A DNA stretch of 64,000 nucleotides. Origin: an uncultured Clostridia bacterium. GTDB lineage: Bacteria > Bacillota > Clostridia > UMGS1810. Each line of letters opens with the position of its first letter. Position 1 is the stretch's first letter. Both the position numbers and the translations under genes were made by a program. The notes below the pieces were generated by a model. That model saw nothing but the letters and a program-made list of their open reading frames with translations. It was not told the DNA's origin and made no database searches. Positions 53,216-63,251 of this stretch are shown here, piece after piece. The stretch lies in contig CAKSIN010000013.1 in assembly GCA_934463115.1 (NCBI GenBank), forward strand, positions 1-64,000, given 5' to 3'.

Positions 53216-54526
53216 CTACCTCCCAGTAAGCTTGCGATGGTCTATCACGCGTTTTGCCTTGCCCTCGCTGCGCTCTATGGATTTGGGGTTTACAAGGTTG
53301 ACCTTTGCCCCGATTCCCAGAGTACTGCGCAGTTTTTCGGTGATGTACCGTTCTGTCTTTTCAATACCTTTCACACCGTCTGTGAGCAGGTCTTCGCTCA
53401 TTTCCACATTAACCTCGAATGTATCGTTGTTGTTTATCCTGTCCACAACAATCTGATAGTTCGGTGTTACGGAGCTGCCGACCTTAAGCAGCACTTCTTC
53501 TATCTGCGACGGGAACACATTCACACCGCGTATAATAAGCATATCGTCCGTTCTGCCCTGCGGTTTATTCATGCGAACATGAGTTCTTCCGCATTTGCAT
53601 TTTTCATAATTAAGCGAGCAAATGTCGCGCGTGCGGTATCTGATAACAGGAAAGCCCTCTTTTGTAAGCGTGGTGAAAACCAATTCGCCCTCGGCACCCT
53701 CCGGCAAAACTTCACCCGTGTCGGGATCAATTATTTCCGGAATAAAATTATCCTCACACACATGCATGCCGCACTGACACTCACATTCATACGATACACC
53801 CGGTCCCATTATCTCGGACAAACCATAGATATCATATGCCTTGATTCCAAGCTTTTCCTCTATTTGCGCACGCATTTCCTCTGTCCACGGTTCTGCGCCG
53901 AAAATACCTGCCTTGAGCGACAGTTTGTCGCGCACACCCATTTCCTCTATTGTTTCGGCAAGATACATAGCATATGACGGTGTGCAGCACAGCACCGTGG
54001 AACCGAAGTCAATCATGGTTTGTATCTGGCGTGCAGTATTGCCTGCCGACGTGGGGATAGCTGTAGCACCTATGCGCATTGCGCCGTCATGGGCGCCGAA
54101 TCCTCCGGTAAAAAGTCCAAGTCCGTAGGAAATCTGAACAAAATCATTTTCATCCGCACCGGCTGCGGCAAGAATCCTCGCAAAGCAATCTGCCCACATA
54201 TCCAAATCGTTTTGGGTGTAACCCACAACAATCTGTTTGCCCGTTGTTCCGGACGACGCGTGTACGCGGAGTATATCTTTCATCGGAACGGCAAACAATC
54301 CGTACGGGTAGCAATCACGCAAATCCTGTTTGTATGAAAACGGAAGTCTGTGCAAATCGTCTACACCGTGAATATCGGACGGTTTGAGCCCTTTTTCATC
54401 CATACGCTGTTTAAAAAGCGCCACATTGTCATACATTCTCGCAACCTGCTTTACCAGGCGCTCGCTCTGAAGCTTTTTCAGTTCTCCTCTCGGCATCGTT
54501 TCGATGTCTTTTTGCCACATAGCCAT
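53216..54526 (-). CDS. paaK: Phenylacetate-CoA ligase
   Basis: 436 residues. Adenylation motifs HASSGTTGKQIVVGYTQNDL (P-loop-like), YDIYGLSEIMGPGVSYEC, RYRTRDICSL and C-terminal RTDDMLIIRGVNVFPSQIEEVLL. Activates aryl acetates (phenylacetate, 4-hydroxyphenylacetate, indoleacetate) with ATP to aryl-acetyl-CoA. In this operon it would feed, or draw from, IorAB. 17 bases after iorB. Confidence 0.9.
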   Translation of the reverse strand: MAMWQKDIETMPRGELKKLQSERLVKQVARMYDNVALFKQRMDEKGLKPSDIHGVDDLHRLPFSYKQDLRDCYPYGLFAVPMKDILRVHASSGTTGKQIVVGYTQNDLDMWADCFARILAAAGADENDFVQISYGLGLFTGGFGAHDGAMRIGATAIPTSAGNTARQIQTMIDFGSTVLCCTPSYAMYLAETIEEMGVRDKLSLKAGIFGAEPWTEEMRAQIEEKLGIKAYDIYGLSEIMGPGVSYECECQCGMHVCEDNFIPEIIDPDTGEVLPEGAEGELVFTTLTKEGFPVIRYRTRDICSLNYEKCKCGRTHVRMNKPQGRTDDMLIIRGVNVFPSQIEEVLLKVGSSVTPNYQIVVDRINNNDTFEVNVEMSEDLLTDGVKGIEKTERYITEKLRSTLGIGAKVNLVNPKSIERSEGKAKRVIDHRKLTGR

Positions 54527-54543
54527 TGGAATCGCCCCTCTCT

Positions 54544-55128
54544 TTAGCTGTTGTATCCGAGCTCAAATGCCTTAAGATTTACATCGAGAAATTTTGGCGG
54601 AACAGTCGTCTTTATTGTTTCAACCCATTTTTCGTACGGTATATCCGTTCTCTTTGCCATATTGCCTATAAGCACCACGTTAACCGACTTGATATTTCCC
54701 GCCTCGCGCGCAAGCGACAACGCGTCGACAGCTATTGTGTCTGCCTTGGATTCCAGCTTTTGCAATATATTCTCCGGGTATTTTGCCGCCCCGGTTATAA
54801 CGGGCATGGGATCTATGCACTGTGTGTTAACAACCAGCTTGCCGCCTTTTTTAAGATACGGCAGAGCGCGGTATGCCTCCAGCAGTTCGAATGCAAGAAC
54901 AATATCTGCTTCGCCCTTGCCGATTATCGGCGAATAAACCGATTCACCGTATTTTACATATGTTACAACACTTCCGCCGCGCTGGCTCATTCCGTGTACT
55001 TCAGACACTTTAACGTCGTATCCCTCGTTTATTACAACATTTCCCAAAATCCTGCTGGCAAGAAGTGTCCCCTGTCCGCCGACTCCGACTATCATAATAT
55101 TTCTTGTAGACGCCGCCATATTATTCAT
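54544..55128 (-). CDS. iorB: Indolepyruvate ferredoxin oxidoreductase, beta subunit
   Basis: 194 residues. The gamma-type domain of 2-oxoacid oxidoreductases: IVGVGGQGTLLASRILGNV, VSEVHGMSQRGGSVVTYVKYG and PIIGKGEADIVLAFELLEAYR. Forms the complex with IorA. Overlaps iorA by 8 bases. Confidence 0.92.
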   Translation of the reverse strand: MNNMAASTRNIMIVGVGGQGTLLASRILGNVVINEGYDVKVSEVHGMSQRGGSVVTYVKYGESVYSPIIGKGEADIVLAFELLEAYRALPYLKKGGKLVVNTQCIDPMPVITGAAKYPENILQKLESKADTIAVDALSLAREAGNIKSVNVVLIGNMAKRTDIPYEKWVETIKTTVPPKFLDVNLKAFELGYNS

Positions 55129-56860
55129 CCTCCTTTACAATTGCCCCGAACGGACAAACATTGATGCAAAGTCCGCAGCCGTTGCACTGGGTATTGTCTA
55201 TTACCACGCTGTCGCCGCGAAGTGTTATTGCCGGGCAGCCGAGTTTCATACACACTTTACATTTTTTGCACTTGTCGCTCACTGTGCAATGACCGGTGTA
55301 TTTAACCTTTTTGAGCAATGCGCAAGGTCTCTGAGCTATTATAACCGACGGTTCGTCGCGCTCGGTCTCCTGCTTAACGACCTTTTCAAATTCCTTTACA
55401 TCAAACGGATCACACACACAAACATTCTTTACTCCTATTGCCTTGCAAAGTGCAACCAGGTTCACCTGAGTTGTTTCTTCGCCGCGGATGGTATAACCCG
55501 TTGTGGGGTTGTCCTGATGCCCCGTCATTCCGGTAATGGAGTTATCCAGGATTATTACGGTGTTTGCGCCTTTGTTGTACACAATATCCACAAGCCCCGT
55601 TATTCCGGAGTGCATGAATGTTGAATCACCGATTACCGACACGAGCTTTTTGTTGAATTCGCTGCCGCGTGCCTTTGCCATTCCGAGTGCTGCGCTGACC
55701 GATGCGCCCATGCATATTGTTGTATCGACCGACTGCAGCGGAGCCACTGCTCCGAGTGTGTAGCAGCCGATATCGCCCGACACAACGAGCCCAAGCTTTT
55801 TGAGCACATAGAATGTTCCGCGGTGCGGACATCCTGCGCAGAGTACCGGCGGTCTGGGCGGAATTGCCTCGTCTGCGCAAACGCTCTCCGGTGCGTCCTC
55901 TCCGAGCACGGCTTTCTTTATCATAGCCGGTGTGTACTCTCCGAGGAGTGTAAACACTTCTTTGCCTATAACATTCACACCGAGTGCGCGGCAATGTTCT
56001 TCAATAATCGGATCGAGTTCTTCAACAACATATACCCTGCTGTGCTTTTTTGCAAATTCCTTTATCTTTTCTTCGGGAAGAGGATACACCATACCGAGTT
56101 TAAGGTAATCGGCTTTATCGCCGAGTGCCTCTTTTGCATACATATATGATATACCGTTTGCAATAATACCTATATCGGAGCCGTTTTCTTCCGTCCTGTT
56201 AAGGTCGGTAGTTTCGGCATATTCCGTGAGCGCACGTATTCTGTCTTCAACGACAACATGGCGCTTAATTGCATTTGCCGGCATCATTACATTTTTGCCG
56301 ATATTCTTTTCGTAGGGTTTGAGTTCAATATTCTGTCTTTCACCTATTTCGGTAAGGCTCTGCGAATGTGACACTCTGGTGGACAATCTCAAAAATACCG
56401 GTGTGTCGTATTCTTCCGACAGTTCAAAAGCTCTCATTGTAAATTCACGGCACTCTGCCGAATCCGACGGTTCGAGCATAAGTATTTTCGCCGCCTTGGC
56501 ATAGTGTCTGGAATCCTGTTCATTCTGTGACGAATGCATTCCGGGATCATCCGCAACGCAGAAAACCAAACCGCCGTTCACACCCGAATAGCTTACCGTG
56601 AAAACGGGATCTGCCATTACATTGAGTCCAACATGTTTCATGCAGCTCATTGCGCGTGCACCGCCTATCGAAGCGCCTATAGCTACCTCTGCGGCAACCT
56701 TTTCGTTCGGTGCCCACTCGGCATACACATCGTCAAATTTAACTATTTCCTCCGTTATTTCGGTACTCGGAGTACCGGGATACGAAGCCACGACATTAAC
56801 ACCGGCTTCATATGCTCCGCGTGCAACCGCGGCATTTCCCAAAAGTAATTTTTTTGCCAT
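55121..56860 (-). CDS. iorA: Indolepyruvate ferredoxin oxidoreductase, alpha subunit
   Basis: 579 residues. Pyrimidine-binding domain (LLGNAAVARGAYEAGVNVVA SYPGTPSTEI), TPP-binding motif GDSTFMHSGITGLVDIVYN...ILDNSITGMTGHQ, and two 4Fe-4S clusters at the C-terminus (CKKCKVCMKLGCP, CNGCGLCINVCP). Reversibly converts aryl pyruvates plus CoA to aryl-acetyl-CoA, CO2 and reduced ferredoxin. Direction in vivo is not fixed by sequence; the Tyr T-box argues for the biosynthetic direction. Confidence 0.94.
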   Translation of the reverse strand: MAKKLLLGNAAVARGAYEAGVNVVASYPGTPSTEITEEIVKFDDVYAEWAPNEKVAAEVAIGASIGGARAMSCMKHVGLNVMADPVFTVSYSGVNGGLVFCVADDPGMHSSQNEQDSRHYAKAAKILMLEPSDSAECREFTMRAFELSEEYDTPVFLRLSTRVSHSQSLTEIGERQNIELKPYEKNIGKNVMMPANAIKRHVVVEDRIRALTEYAETTDLNRTEENGSDIGIIANGISYMYAKEALGDKADYLKLGMVYPLPEEKIKEFAKKHSRVYVVEELDPIIEEHCRALGVNVIGKEVFTLLGEYTPAMIKKAVLGEDAPESVCADEAIPPRPPVLCAGCPHRGTFYVLKKLGLVVSGDIGCYTLGAVAPLQSVDTTICMGASVSAALGMAKARGSEFNKKLVSVIGDSTFMHSGITGLVDIVYNKGANTVIILDNSITGMTGHQDNPTTGYTIRGEETTQVNLVALCKAIGVKNVCVCDPFDVKEFEKVVKQETERDEPSVIIAQRPCALLKKVKYTGHCTVSDKCKKCKVCMKLGCPAITLRGDSVVIDNTQCNGCGLCINVCPFGAIVKEDE

Positions 56861-56881
56861 TTATACATTTACTCCTTTCGG

Positions 56882-58519
56882 CTATTTTATTTCATTTTGC
56901 ATTGCAACAAGTCTTTCGCCGCAATATATTTGGCGAAGTTTCGGCTTTTCTATCTTTCCGGTGGGATTTCTCGGAACATCGGCAAATATGAATTTATGCG
57001 GACGTTTGTAGCGCGGCAAATCCATGCAGAAGTCCTGAAGGTCTTCCTCGGTAAGAGTCATACCCTCTTTTACCTGTACTATCGCCGCGGCTATCTCGCC
57101 GAGACGTGCGTCCGGCAGACCGATTACGGCAACATCGCTTATTGCGTCATGTTTGCGCAAAAAGTCCTCTATCTGAACCGGATACAGATTTTCTCCGCCG
57201 GATATGATAACATCTTTCTTTCTGTCCACAAGATATATAAATCCGTCCGAATCTTCTTTTGCCATATCTCCGGTAAACAGCCATCCGTCCTCAAGCACCT
57301 CGGCGGTAGCCTTTTCATCCTTGTAATACGCTGTCATAACACCGGGGCCTTTCACTGCGAGTTCGCCGACTTCACCGGGTTTAACATCATTTCGGTTTTC
57401 ATCCACAATACGCGTCTGCCATCCGAATCCGGCTTTTCCGATAGCGCCTATCTTATTTTCATTATCCACACCGAGGTGAACGCATCCCGGGCCTATAGAC
57501 TCGGACAGGCCGTAGTTTGTATCATACTTTTGATTCGGGAAATACTTTTTCCACCTTTTTATCAGGCTCGGCGGAACCGGCTGAGCGCCTATATGCATCA
57601 GCCGCCATTGGTCAAGCTTATAGTCGTCAAGGTCTATATCGCCGCGTTCTATCGCGTCGAGTATATCCTGCGCCCACGGAACAAGCAGCCATACAATTGA
57701 ACATTTTTCGTCGGACACCGCCTTTAGTATCCACTGCGGTTTAATGCCGTTCAGCAACACGGATTTTGCCCCTACGAGGAAGCTCCCGAACCAATGCATT
57801 TTTGCCCCGGTGTGATACAACGGAGGTATGCACAAAAATACATCGTCCTTTGTCTGACCGTGGTGATTCTGCTCCGTCATTGCCGCGTGCATGAGGCTTT
57901 TGTGCTTGTGGATTATCGCCTTTGGAAAACCGGTTGTGCCGGACGAAAAGTATATCGCCGCAAAGTCGTCGTCCGTAAGGCTGATATCCGGATTTTTTGT
58001 GGAGCAGTATGTCACCAGTTTGTCATAACTCTCGGCGAACGTGGGACAGTCCTCGCCGTTGTACAGCCAGAGTTTAACCCGTTTCACGCGCGAGCATATC
58101 TGCTCCACGCGCCCGGTAAATTCCGCGCCGAAAACAAGTGCGTCGGCGTCGGCAAGCTCCAGGCAATACTTTATTTCATCGGCGGTGTAGCGATAATTGA
58201 GCGGCACTGCCATAGCGCCCGATTTGAGCACTCCGAAGTATATCGGCAGCCACTCAATGCAGTTCATAAGCAGAATTGCCACTTTATCTCCCTTTTTCAC
58301 ACCGCGCGAAAGAAGCAGATTTGCAAATCTGTTTGCCTTTTTATTAAATTCGCTCCATGTTATCTCTTTTCTGTATGCCTCGCGCGGATTGGTTTGTATG
58401 AGCGAATATTCGCGCCAGGTCATTTTTGTCTGATTTTCAAGTTTCGGATTTATCTCCGTGAGTGCAATGTCATTCGGGTAAAAATCCGCATTTTTTTTAA
58501 GTATATCGGTTATTGGCAT
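56882..58519 (-). CDS. Acyl/aryl-CoA ligase, AMP-binding
   Basis: 545 residues, ANL superfamily: YFSSGTTGFPKAIIHKHKS, GLSESIGPGCVHLGVDN, DGWLFTGDMAKEDSDGFIYLVDRKKDVIISGGENLYPVQIE and C-terminal Lys in NPTGKIEKPKLR. Makes a CoA thioester of an organic acid. Together with paaK in one operon it widens the substrate range or handles a different acid. Substrate not readable from sequence. Confidence 0.88.
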   Translation of the reverse strand: MPITDILKKNADFYPNDIALTEINPKLENQTKMTWREYSLIQTNPREAYRKEITWSEFNKKANRFANLLLSRGVKKGDKVAILLMNCIEWLPIYFGVLKSGAMAVPLNYRYTADEIKYCLELADADALVFGAEFTGRVEQICSRVKRVKLWLYNGEDCPTFAESYDKLVTYCSTKNPDISLTDDDFAAIYFSSGTTGFPKAIIHKHKSLMHAAMTEQNHHGQTKDDVFLCIPPLYHTGAKMHWFGSFLVGAKSVLLNGIKPQWILKAVSDEKCSIVWLLVPWAQDILDAIERGDIDLDDYKLDQWRLMHIGAQPVPPSLIKRWKKYFPNQKYDTNYGLSESIGPGCVHLGVDNENKIGAIGKAGFGWQTRIVDENRNDVKPGEVGELAVKGPGVMTAYYKDEKATAEVLEDGWLFTGDMAKEDSDGFIYLVDRKKDVIISGGENLYPVQIEDFLRKHDAISDVAVIGLPDARLGEIAAAIVQVKEGMTLTEEDLQDFCMDLPRYKRPHKFIFADVPRNPTGKIEKPKLRQIYCGERLVAMQNEIK

Positions 58520-58536
58520 TTTATCATCATTCTCCT

Positions 58537-60081
58537 TTATTCTCCGAGAGATGTTTTTGCATGAACGGTTACTTCTATATCATAGCAGGAAAACATATCG
58601 TCAACATCTTTTGAATCCGGTTTCTTTGTAAACAGGCTTACAAGCGGTATAATCACAAAACCTGCGAGCATTGCCAAAACACCGCAGTTTATCGGAGACT
58701 GCAATATCGGCGGAAATGCATTGCGTGCAAGCATGTTTAATATCATAATCCCGGAACCGAATACAAAGCAAACCCAAACCGAAGCCGCCGAAACGCGCTT
58801 GGAATACAATCCGTACAAAAACGGTGCCAAAAAGCTGCCGGCAAGCGCTCCCCACGACACACCCATAAGCTGGGCAATAAAGGTAACATTCGCCTTGTAC
58901 TGAACAATGGCGATAACCGCCGATACAACAATAAACACCACAACAAGCGCACGCATTGTAACAAGCTGTGATTTTTCACTCATTTTCTTACACACACCGC
59001 CCTTGATAAAATCGAGAGTGAGTGTTGACGACGACGCAAGCACCAGTGACGACAGAGTAGACATCGACGCCGAGAGAACCAATATAATAACCACTGCAAT
59101 AAGAATATCGGGCAGTGTGCTCATCATTCCCGGAATAATGGCATCGAATCCGTCCGCTGCAACATCCACACCCGACAGCCTGCCGAAACCGCCGAGGAAG
59201 TAGCATCCGCCGGCAACAACAATCGCAAAGAATGTTGATATAACAGCGCCCTTGTTTATTGCCTTTTCGCTCTTTATTGCATAGAACTTTTGCACCATCT
59301 GCGGCAGTCCCCATGTTCCGAGTGAGGTGAGAATAACCACACCGAGGAGTCCGAGCGGATCCGGACCGAAGAATGAGGCAAATGCCCCGGGAACATTGGT
59401 AACGGTTTCATCCTGCACGCTTGCGAGTTTGGCAAGTGAGCCCATAAATCCGCCGTGCTGCGAAAGAACCGCCGCTATAACCGCACAGATTCCGAACAGC
59501 ATAACCATGCCCTGAATAAAGTCGTTTATTGCGGTAGCCATGTAACCGCCGGCAATAACATATATACCGGTGAGCACTGCCATTATTACAACACAAACGG
59601 TGTAGTCAACACCGGGAAAAGCCATTGAAAACAGCCTTGAAAGTCCGTTGTACAGCGACGCGGTATACGGGATTAGAAACACGAACACAATCGCCGACGC
59701 ACCTATCTTAAGTGCACTGCTCTTGTACCTCGCTCCGAAGAACTGCGGCATTGTTGCGCTTGAAAGATGCTGACTCATAAGCCGTGTACGGCGACCGAGA
59801 ACAACCCACGCAAGGAGCGAACCGATAAGAGCGTTTCCGATTCCGATCCATGTGGACGCTATTCCGAACTTCCAGCCGAACTGACCGGCATAGCCGACAA
59901 AAATAACGGCAGAAAAATACGATGTACCGTATGCAAATGCCGTGAGCCACGGGCCTACGGAGCGACCGCCCAGCACGAATCCGTTTACATCCGTCGCGTG
60001 TTTTGAACAATAAACTCCGACTGCAACCATTACGGCAAAGAATACCGCAAGGAATAAAATTTTGATAACCATTGTTATCAC
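58537..60081 (-). CDS. Sodium:solute symporter (SSS/PutP family)
   Basis: 514 residues with about 13 membrane helices. Typical start YCSKHATDVNGFVLGGRSVGPWLTAFAYGTSYFSAVIFVGYAGQ and the Na-site helix SASMSTLSSLVLASSSTLTLDF. First gene of the operon and right behind the T-box. The family imports amino acids (proline), acetate or aryl acids. Here an aromatic amino acid or an aryl acid is the likely cargo. Confidence 0.88.
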   Translation of the reverse strand: MITMVIKILFLAVFFAVMVAVGVYCSKHATDVNGFVLGGRSVGPWLTAFAYGTSYFSAVIFVGYAGQFGWKFGIASTWIGIGNALIGSLLAWVVLGRRTRLMSQHLSSATMPQFFGARYKSSALKIGASAIVFVFLIPYTASLYNGLSRLFSMAFPGVDYTVCVVIMAVLTGIYVIAGGYMATAINDFIQGMVMLFGICAVIAAVLSQHGGFMGSLAKLASVQDETVTNVPGAFASFFGPDPLGLLGVVILTSLGTWGLPQMVQKFYAIKSEKAINKGAVISTFFAIVVAGGCYFLGGFGRLSGVDVAADGFDAIIPGMMSTLPDILIAVVIILVLSASMSTLSSLVLASSSTLTLDFIKGGVCKKMSEKSQLVTMRALVVVFIVVSAVIAIVQYKANVTFIAQLMGVSWGALAGSFLAPFLYGLYSKRVSAASVWVCFVFGSGIMILNMLARNAFPPILQSPINCGVLAMLAGFVIIPLVSLFTKKPDSKDVDDMFSCYDIEVTVHAKTSLGE

Positions 60082-60114
60082 CCTATCCTTTCCGGCGGAA
60101 TATCCGCCCGGGGA

Positions 60115-60393
60115 GGTATAAAAAAACCGTCCCCTGTTATTAAAATAATACAGAGGACGGGAATAACCCGCGGTACCACCTCAGTTCGCCGATACCTCAC
60201 GATAGCGGCCTTATCAGGTACATTCATACCTTAGTTCTGTGACGGGAACGCCCGTTGCAGCCTACTCGTTGCCTTTCGGTGCACTGCTACCGCGATGTAT
60301 TCACTGTATCTTTGCCATTGCCTCGCAGCTCCCGGCAACTCTCTCCAGGCTACGTATACAACTACTTGTTCGCGGTCAACGCATTTAATAATT
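60115..60393 (-). ncRNA. T-box riboswitch, Tyr (UAC) specifier
   Basis: Minus strand. Stem I base ACCGCGA/TCGCGGT, specifier loop GTGAATACA with codon UAC at 60299-60297, AG-bulge sequence TGGAGAGAG and distal loop helix TTGCC/GGCAA. Then the T-box GGTGGTACCGCGG (60180-60168), whose TGGT pairs a tRNA ending ACCA, consistent with tRNA-Tyr. The terminator hairpin CCGTCCTCTG/CAGGGGACGG with TTTTTTT follows. It lets transcription proceed when tRNA-Tyr is uncharged. Confidence 0.92.
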
Positions 60394-60399
60394 ACTGTC

Positions 60400-60428
60400 A
60401 TAATACCACATTTTCTTTCAAAATGCAA
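60400..60428 (-). promoter_or_regulatory. Promoter of the T-box operon
   Basis: TTGCAT (60428-60423), 17-bp spacer, TATTAT (60405-60400) on the minus strand, directly ahead of the T-box leader. Confidence 0.75.
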
Positions 60429-60473
60429 TACCTATTTTCAAATTTTTTACTTTTTACATTTTTGTAATAATTT

Positions 60474-62219
60474 TCATTGATTGCCGTCATGTATATACAC
60501 ATAATTCAATCTTCCGCGCGGAGCGGAATCCCCGTTTATGTAAAAATCCATTATATCGTTTTGCTGCATATTATCAACCCACTTAAATTCCAGGGAAAAA
60601 TTTTCACTGCATATGTTAATCCATTTCCGGTTTATCTTCAGCTGAATTTCTTTTCCGACAAGCATGCACTCTGTCCGATACAAGTCTCGCCACAAAAATC
60701 TGCCGTTATCCGAACATATTTTGAGCATTGCCGATTTTGCGTCGTTTATATCTATCTCAACCATAAAGTTGTATCCGTTCCACGAGGCTGCACAATTGTC
60801 TGCTGACTTTATAAACAAACGGACAGGATTTTTTTCATTCCGGTCAATAATATCATTTACACATCTTGCGTAAAAGAAAATGTTATTATCATCAGCCGCT
60901 GTTTTCAAAATTTCAAATTCATTCCGCCCCGTATAATTTTCGTATCTTCCGACTGCATCGTATGCCGCATAATTTCTCGGTGCAATATCACCGGTATATT
61001 CACGGTATGTAATGCCGGCATCATCCCAGTCTTTAAATCCGTTCTTCATTTCTATACTTCGCCTGCCGCTGTCGACAGCAGGTTTTTCAATCCCCTTAAA
61101 ACGTCTTACAAATGAGATAAGCTGCATATAATATGCGTCACCGTAGCCGCCTTTCATTGGTTCAATATCGCGGCTGTATTCTTCATTAAATTCATCCTGA
61201 AGCCGAACCGGATAGCCATCCATTGAATAAAGGGTGTTGTTCTCTTTCGTGAGAAAAGGAACAAGCCACTCGTTCCACTGCGTTACAAAAGCAACGGGAG
61301 CATCGGACTCAAGAGCGTTATTTATCTGTTCTTCAAACTGAAATCCGTAGTGAGAAGCATTCTTTATTTCATCCTTCGCCCCGTTATGCCATGACCTTCC
61401 TATCATAGGAACGCCGTATGCGGCATCACCCATTCCTCTTGAACCGTAATCGATATCGGATTCATATGCCACCCTGCATACGCTCACTGCTATTTCCTCC
61501 GGAACACCGTTTTCATCTACCGCCACTTTCTGCTCTGTTCCCCACGCCCATGTATTACACTTTTCGGGGACACCCCACGTCGGACTCCGCCATGTAAAGA
61601 AATCACGTATTTCATCGGGCAGCGATCGCATTGAATGACAAATCATCAGCGGCTTGCCCTTCCAATAGAAATACAATTCGGGGTACAGCCGCGGCTCGTA
61701 CAATTGCTCCCACAAATCCATCAGATTGCCCGTGCCGCACCCGCGTATTGCCGGAGCAGTATAAAAACATACCTTCGGCGCTTTAAATCCTTTTTGATTA
61801 TACTCCCTTAATATTTCAAACAGTTTCAAATATACCTTTCGATATGTAAACCCGTTTGTTACATCGAAAAAAAGAACATCTATCCCTGCGTCTATAAACA
61901 TCTGAACATGTCTGCGCAGAACCCACGGATCCTGTGATACATAGTATCCGAACAGCGGCTCGCCCCAATGCAGCATCGGAGTGTGTTCCGCCGACGGCCA
62001 GACCGGACTTTCGGGGTGATTCATAGCATCAGGCTGCTTTTCAAGAATCTTTGTGATATCATACGGCCCTTGGGTTCCGTGATAGCCATGCCATAAATAA
62101 TAAAATAATCCGACTGTTTTTTCTTTCTTTACATCCCCGACTTCGCTGTATTTCGGAAGTTCTCTCCCCAAATGGTCAACAGCAGAAGTATTTGATAAAT
62201 TTGCGTAATTGTTACTCAT
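60474..62219 (-). CDS. Glycoside-hydrolase-like protein (GH99-type barrel) with C-terminal beta domain
   Basis: 581 residues, no signal peptide. N-terminal TIM-barrel-like part: VGLFYYLWHGYHGTQGPYD, VQMFIDAGIDVLFFDVTNG, RSLPDEIRDFF, PVAFVTQWNEWLVPF (WNEW is typical of GH99-like/glycosyltransferase WbsX-type barrels). The C-terminal 180 residues form a beta-sandwich, possibly a carbohydrate-binding domain. Cytoplasmic. Substrate unknown; neighbours are an EamA exporter and an AraC regulator. Confidence 0.7.
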   Translation of the reverse strand: MSNNYANLSNTSAVDHLGRELPKYSEVGDVKKEKTVGLFYYLWHGYHGTQGPYDITKILEKQPDAMNHPESPVWPSAEHTPMLHWGEPLFGYYVSQDPWVLRRHVQMFIDAGIDVLFFDVTNGFTYRKVYLKLFEILREYNQKGFKAPKVCFYTAPAIRGCGTGNLMDLWEQLYEPRLYPELYFYWKGKPLMICHSMRSLPDEIRDFFTWRSPTWGVPEKCNTWAWGTEQKVAVDENGVPEEIAVSVCRVAYESDIDYGSRGMGDAAYGVPMIGRSWHNGAKDEIKNASHYGFQFEEQINNALESDAPVAFVTQWNEWLVPFLTKENNTLYSMDGYPVRLQDEFNEEYSRDIEPMKGGYGDAYYMQLISFVRRFKGIEKPAVDSGRRSIEMKNGFKDWDDAGITYREYTGDIAPRNYAAYDAVGRYENYTGRNEFEILKTAADDNNIFFYARCVNDIIDRNEKNPVRLFIKSADNCAASWNGYNFMVEIDINDAKSAMLKICSDNGRFLWRDLYRTECMLVGKEIQLKINRKWINICSENFSLEFKWVDNMQQNDIMDFYINGDSAPRGRLNYVYIHDGNQ

Positions 62220-62241
62220 TTAAATCCCTCGCTTTCTGTTT

Positions 62242-63129
62242 TTATACTATTACTTTTCCTATAAGCAGCAGTGCAGCAACCCCCATGACAAAACCCAAAA
62301 TCTGTATAATGCCCAGCCTTTCTTTGCATATTATCACCCCTGCGGCTGCCGACAGAATGATAACGGAACCGTTGAATACCGGGAAAAATATAACGCCCGG
62401 AAGAGTTCCGGCCAAATAGGCGTTCAGCCGATTGTACACACAACTCACAACGCCGCACATCAAAGCAAAAAATAAATCTCTTTTGTTGTATATATTCCCC
62501 CTATGCACGGATTTCAGCGATATAACAAAATTACACACCGACATAAAAATTGCCGCTATAATAAACATATCGGTATAGTGCTGCCGGCCTTCGGCTGCCG
62601 AAAACATTTTGAATACTATCCCAACCATCCCGGCAAGCACAAAGAAACCTGTTACATAAAAGCTCCATGCACGTTCATAATTATTACCCGTGTTCTTTGT
62701 TCCCGATGTTATTGCCACACCGACAAGGAGCATTGCTATTCCAATCCATTGCAAAATTTCAACCGGTTCATTCCACAATATCATGCTGACAATAACCGAA
62801 AAAATCATAGAGCAATTCCCTATAAGCGTAGTGACCGAAACAGCGCCGCGCTCCATGGCATTCAGTTTGAAATACAAAAACAATATCTGAACCGCTCCGT
62901 AAACAATTCCGTACAAAACGGTATTTCTGCTTAAGTGCAATCCGCCCCTATTAATCAGAACGAGCAATATTATCCAAATAACCGAACCGATTCCGTTAAA
63001 CATGAACGGATCAGTCCTGTTATCAGTCATTTCCCGCTTATGCAGCAATACGCTGTTGGCAACGGCAGCCGTTATTGATATAAAAAGAAGCAGATAATTC
63101 AACTTTTCATGCGATATAACACTATACAA
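62242..63129 (-). CDS. EamA/DMT family transporter
   Basis: 295 residues, 10 membrane helices in two repeats of five (EamA fold): LLLFISITAAVANSVLLHK..., ERGAVSVTTLIGNCSMIFSVIVSMILWNEP, NGSVIILSAAAGVIICKERLGIIQILGFVMGVAALLLIG. Start is TTG at 63129 with AAAGGAAAA upstream. Metabolite exporter or importer, cargo unknown. In the same direction as the glycoside-hydrolase-like gene, 22 bases before it. Confidence 0.82.
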   Translation of the reverse strand: MYSVISHEKLNYLLLFISITAAVANSVLLHKREMTDNRTDPFMFNGIGSVIWIILLVLINRGGLHLSRNTVLYGIVYGAVQILFLYFKLNAMERGAVSVTTLIGNCSMIFSVIVSMILWNEPVEILQWIGIAMLLVGVAITSGTKNTGNNYERAWSFYVTGFFVLAGMVGIVFKMFSAAEGRQHYTDMFIIAAIFMSVCNFVISLKSVHRGNIYNKRDLFFALMCGVVSCVYNRLNAYLAGTLPGVIFFPVFNGSVIILSAAAGVIICKERLGIIQILGFVMGVAALLLIGKVIV

Positions 63130-63181
63130 TTATAATTTTCCTTTCCGGCAAAAGAGCCGTTATTTGCAAAAGGCTTTCATC

Positions 63182-63211
63182 TTGACAAGAATTATACTAT
63201 AATGATACAAT
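63182..63211 (+). promoter_or_regulatory. Promoter of the AraC-type gene, divergent region
   Basis: TTGACA (63182-63187), 18-bp spacer, TACAAT (63206-63211). On the minus strand TATAAT (63196-63191) lies between them, a possible -10 for the transporter gene, so the two promoters overlap. Confidence 0.65.
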
Positions 63212-63251
63212 AATAAAAATACATTTTTTTAATAAAAAGGTGGTTGAATTT

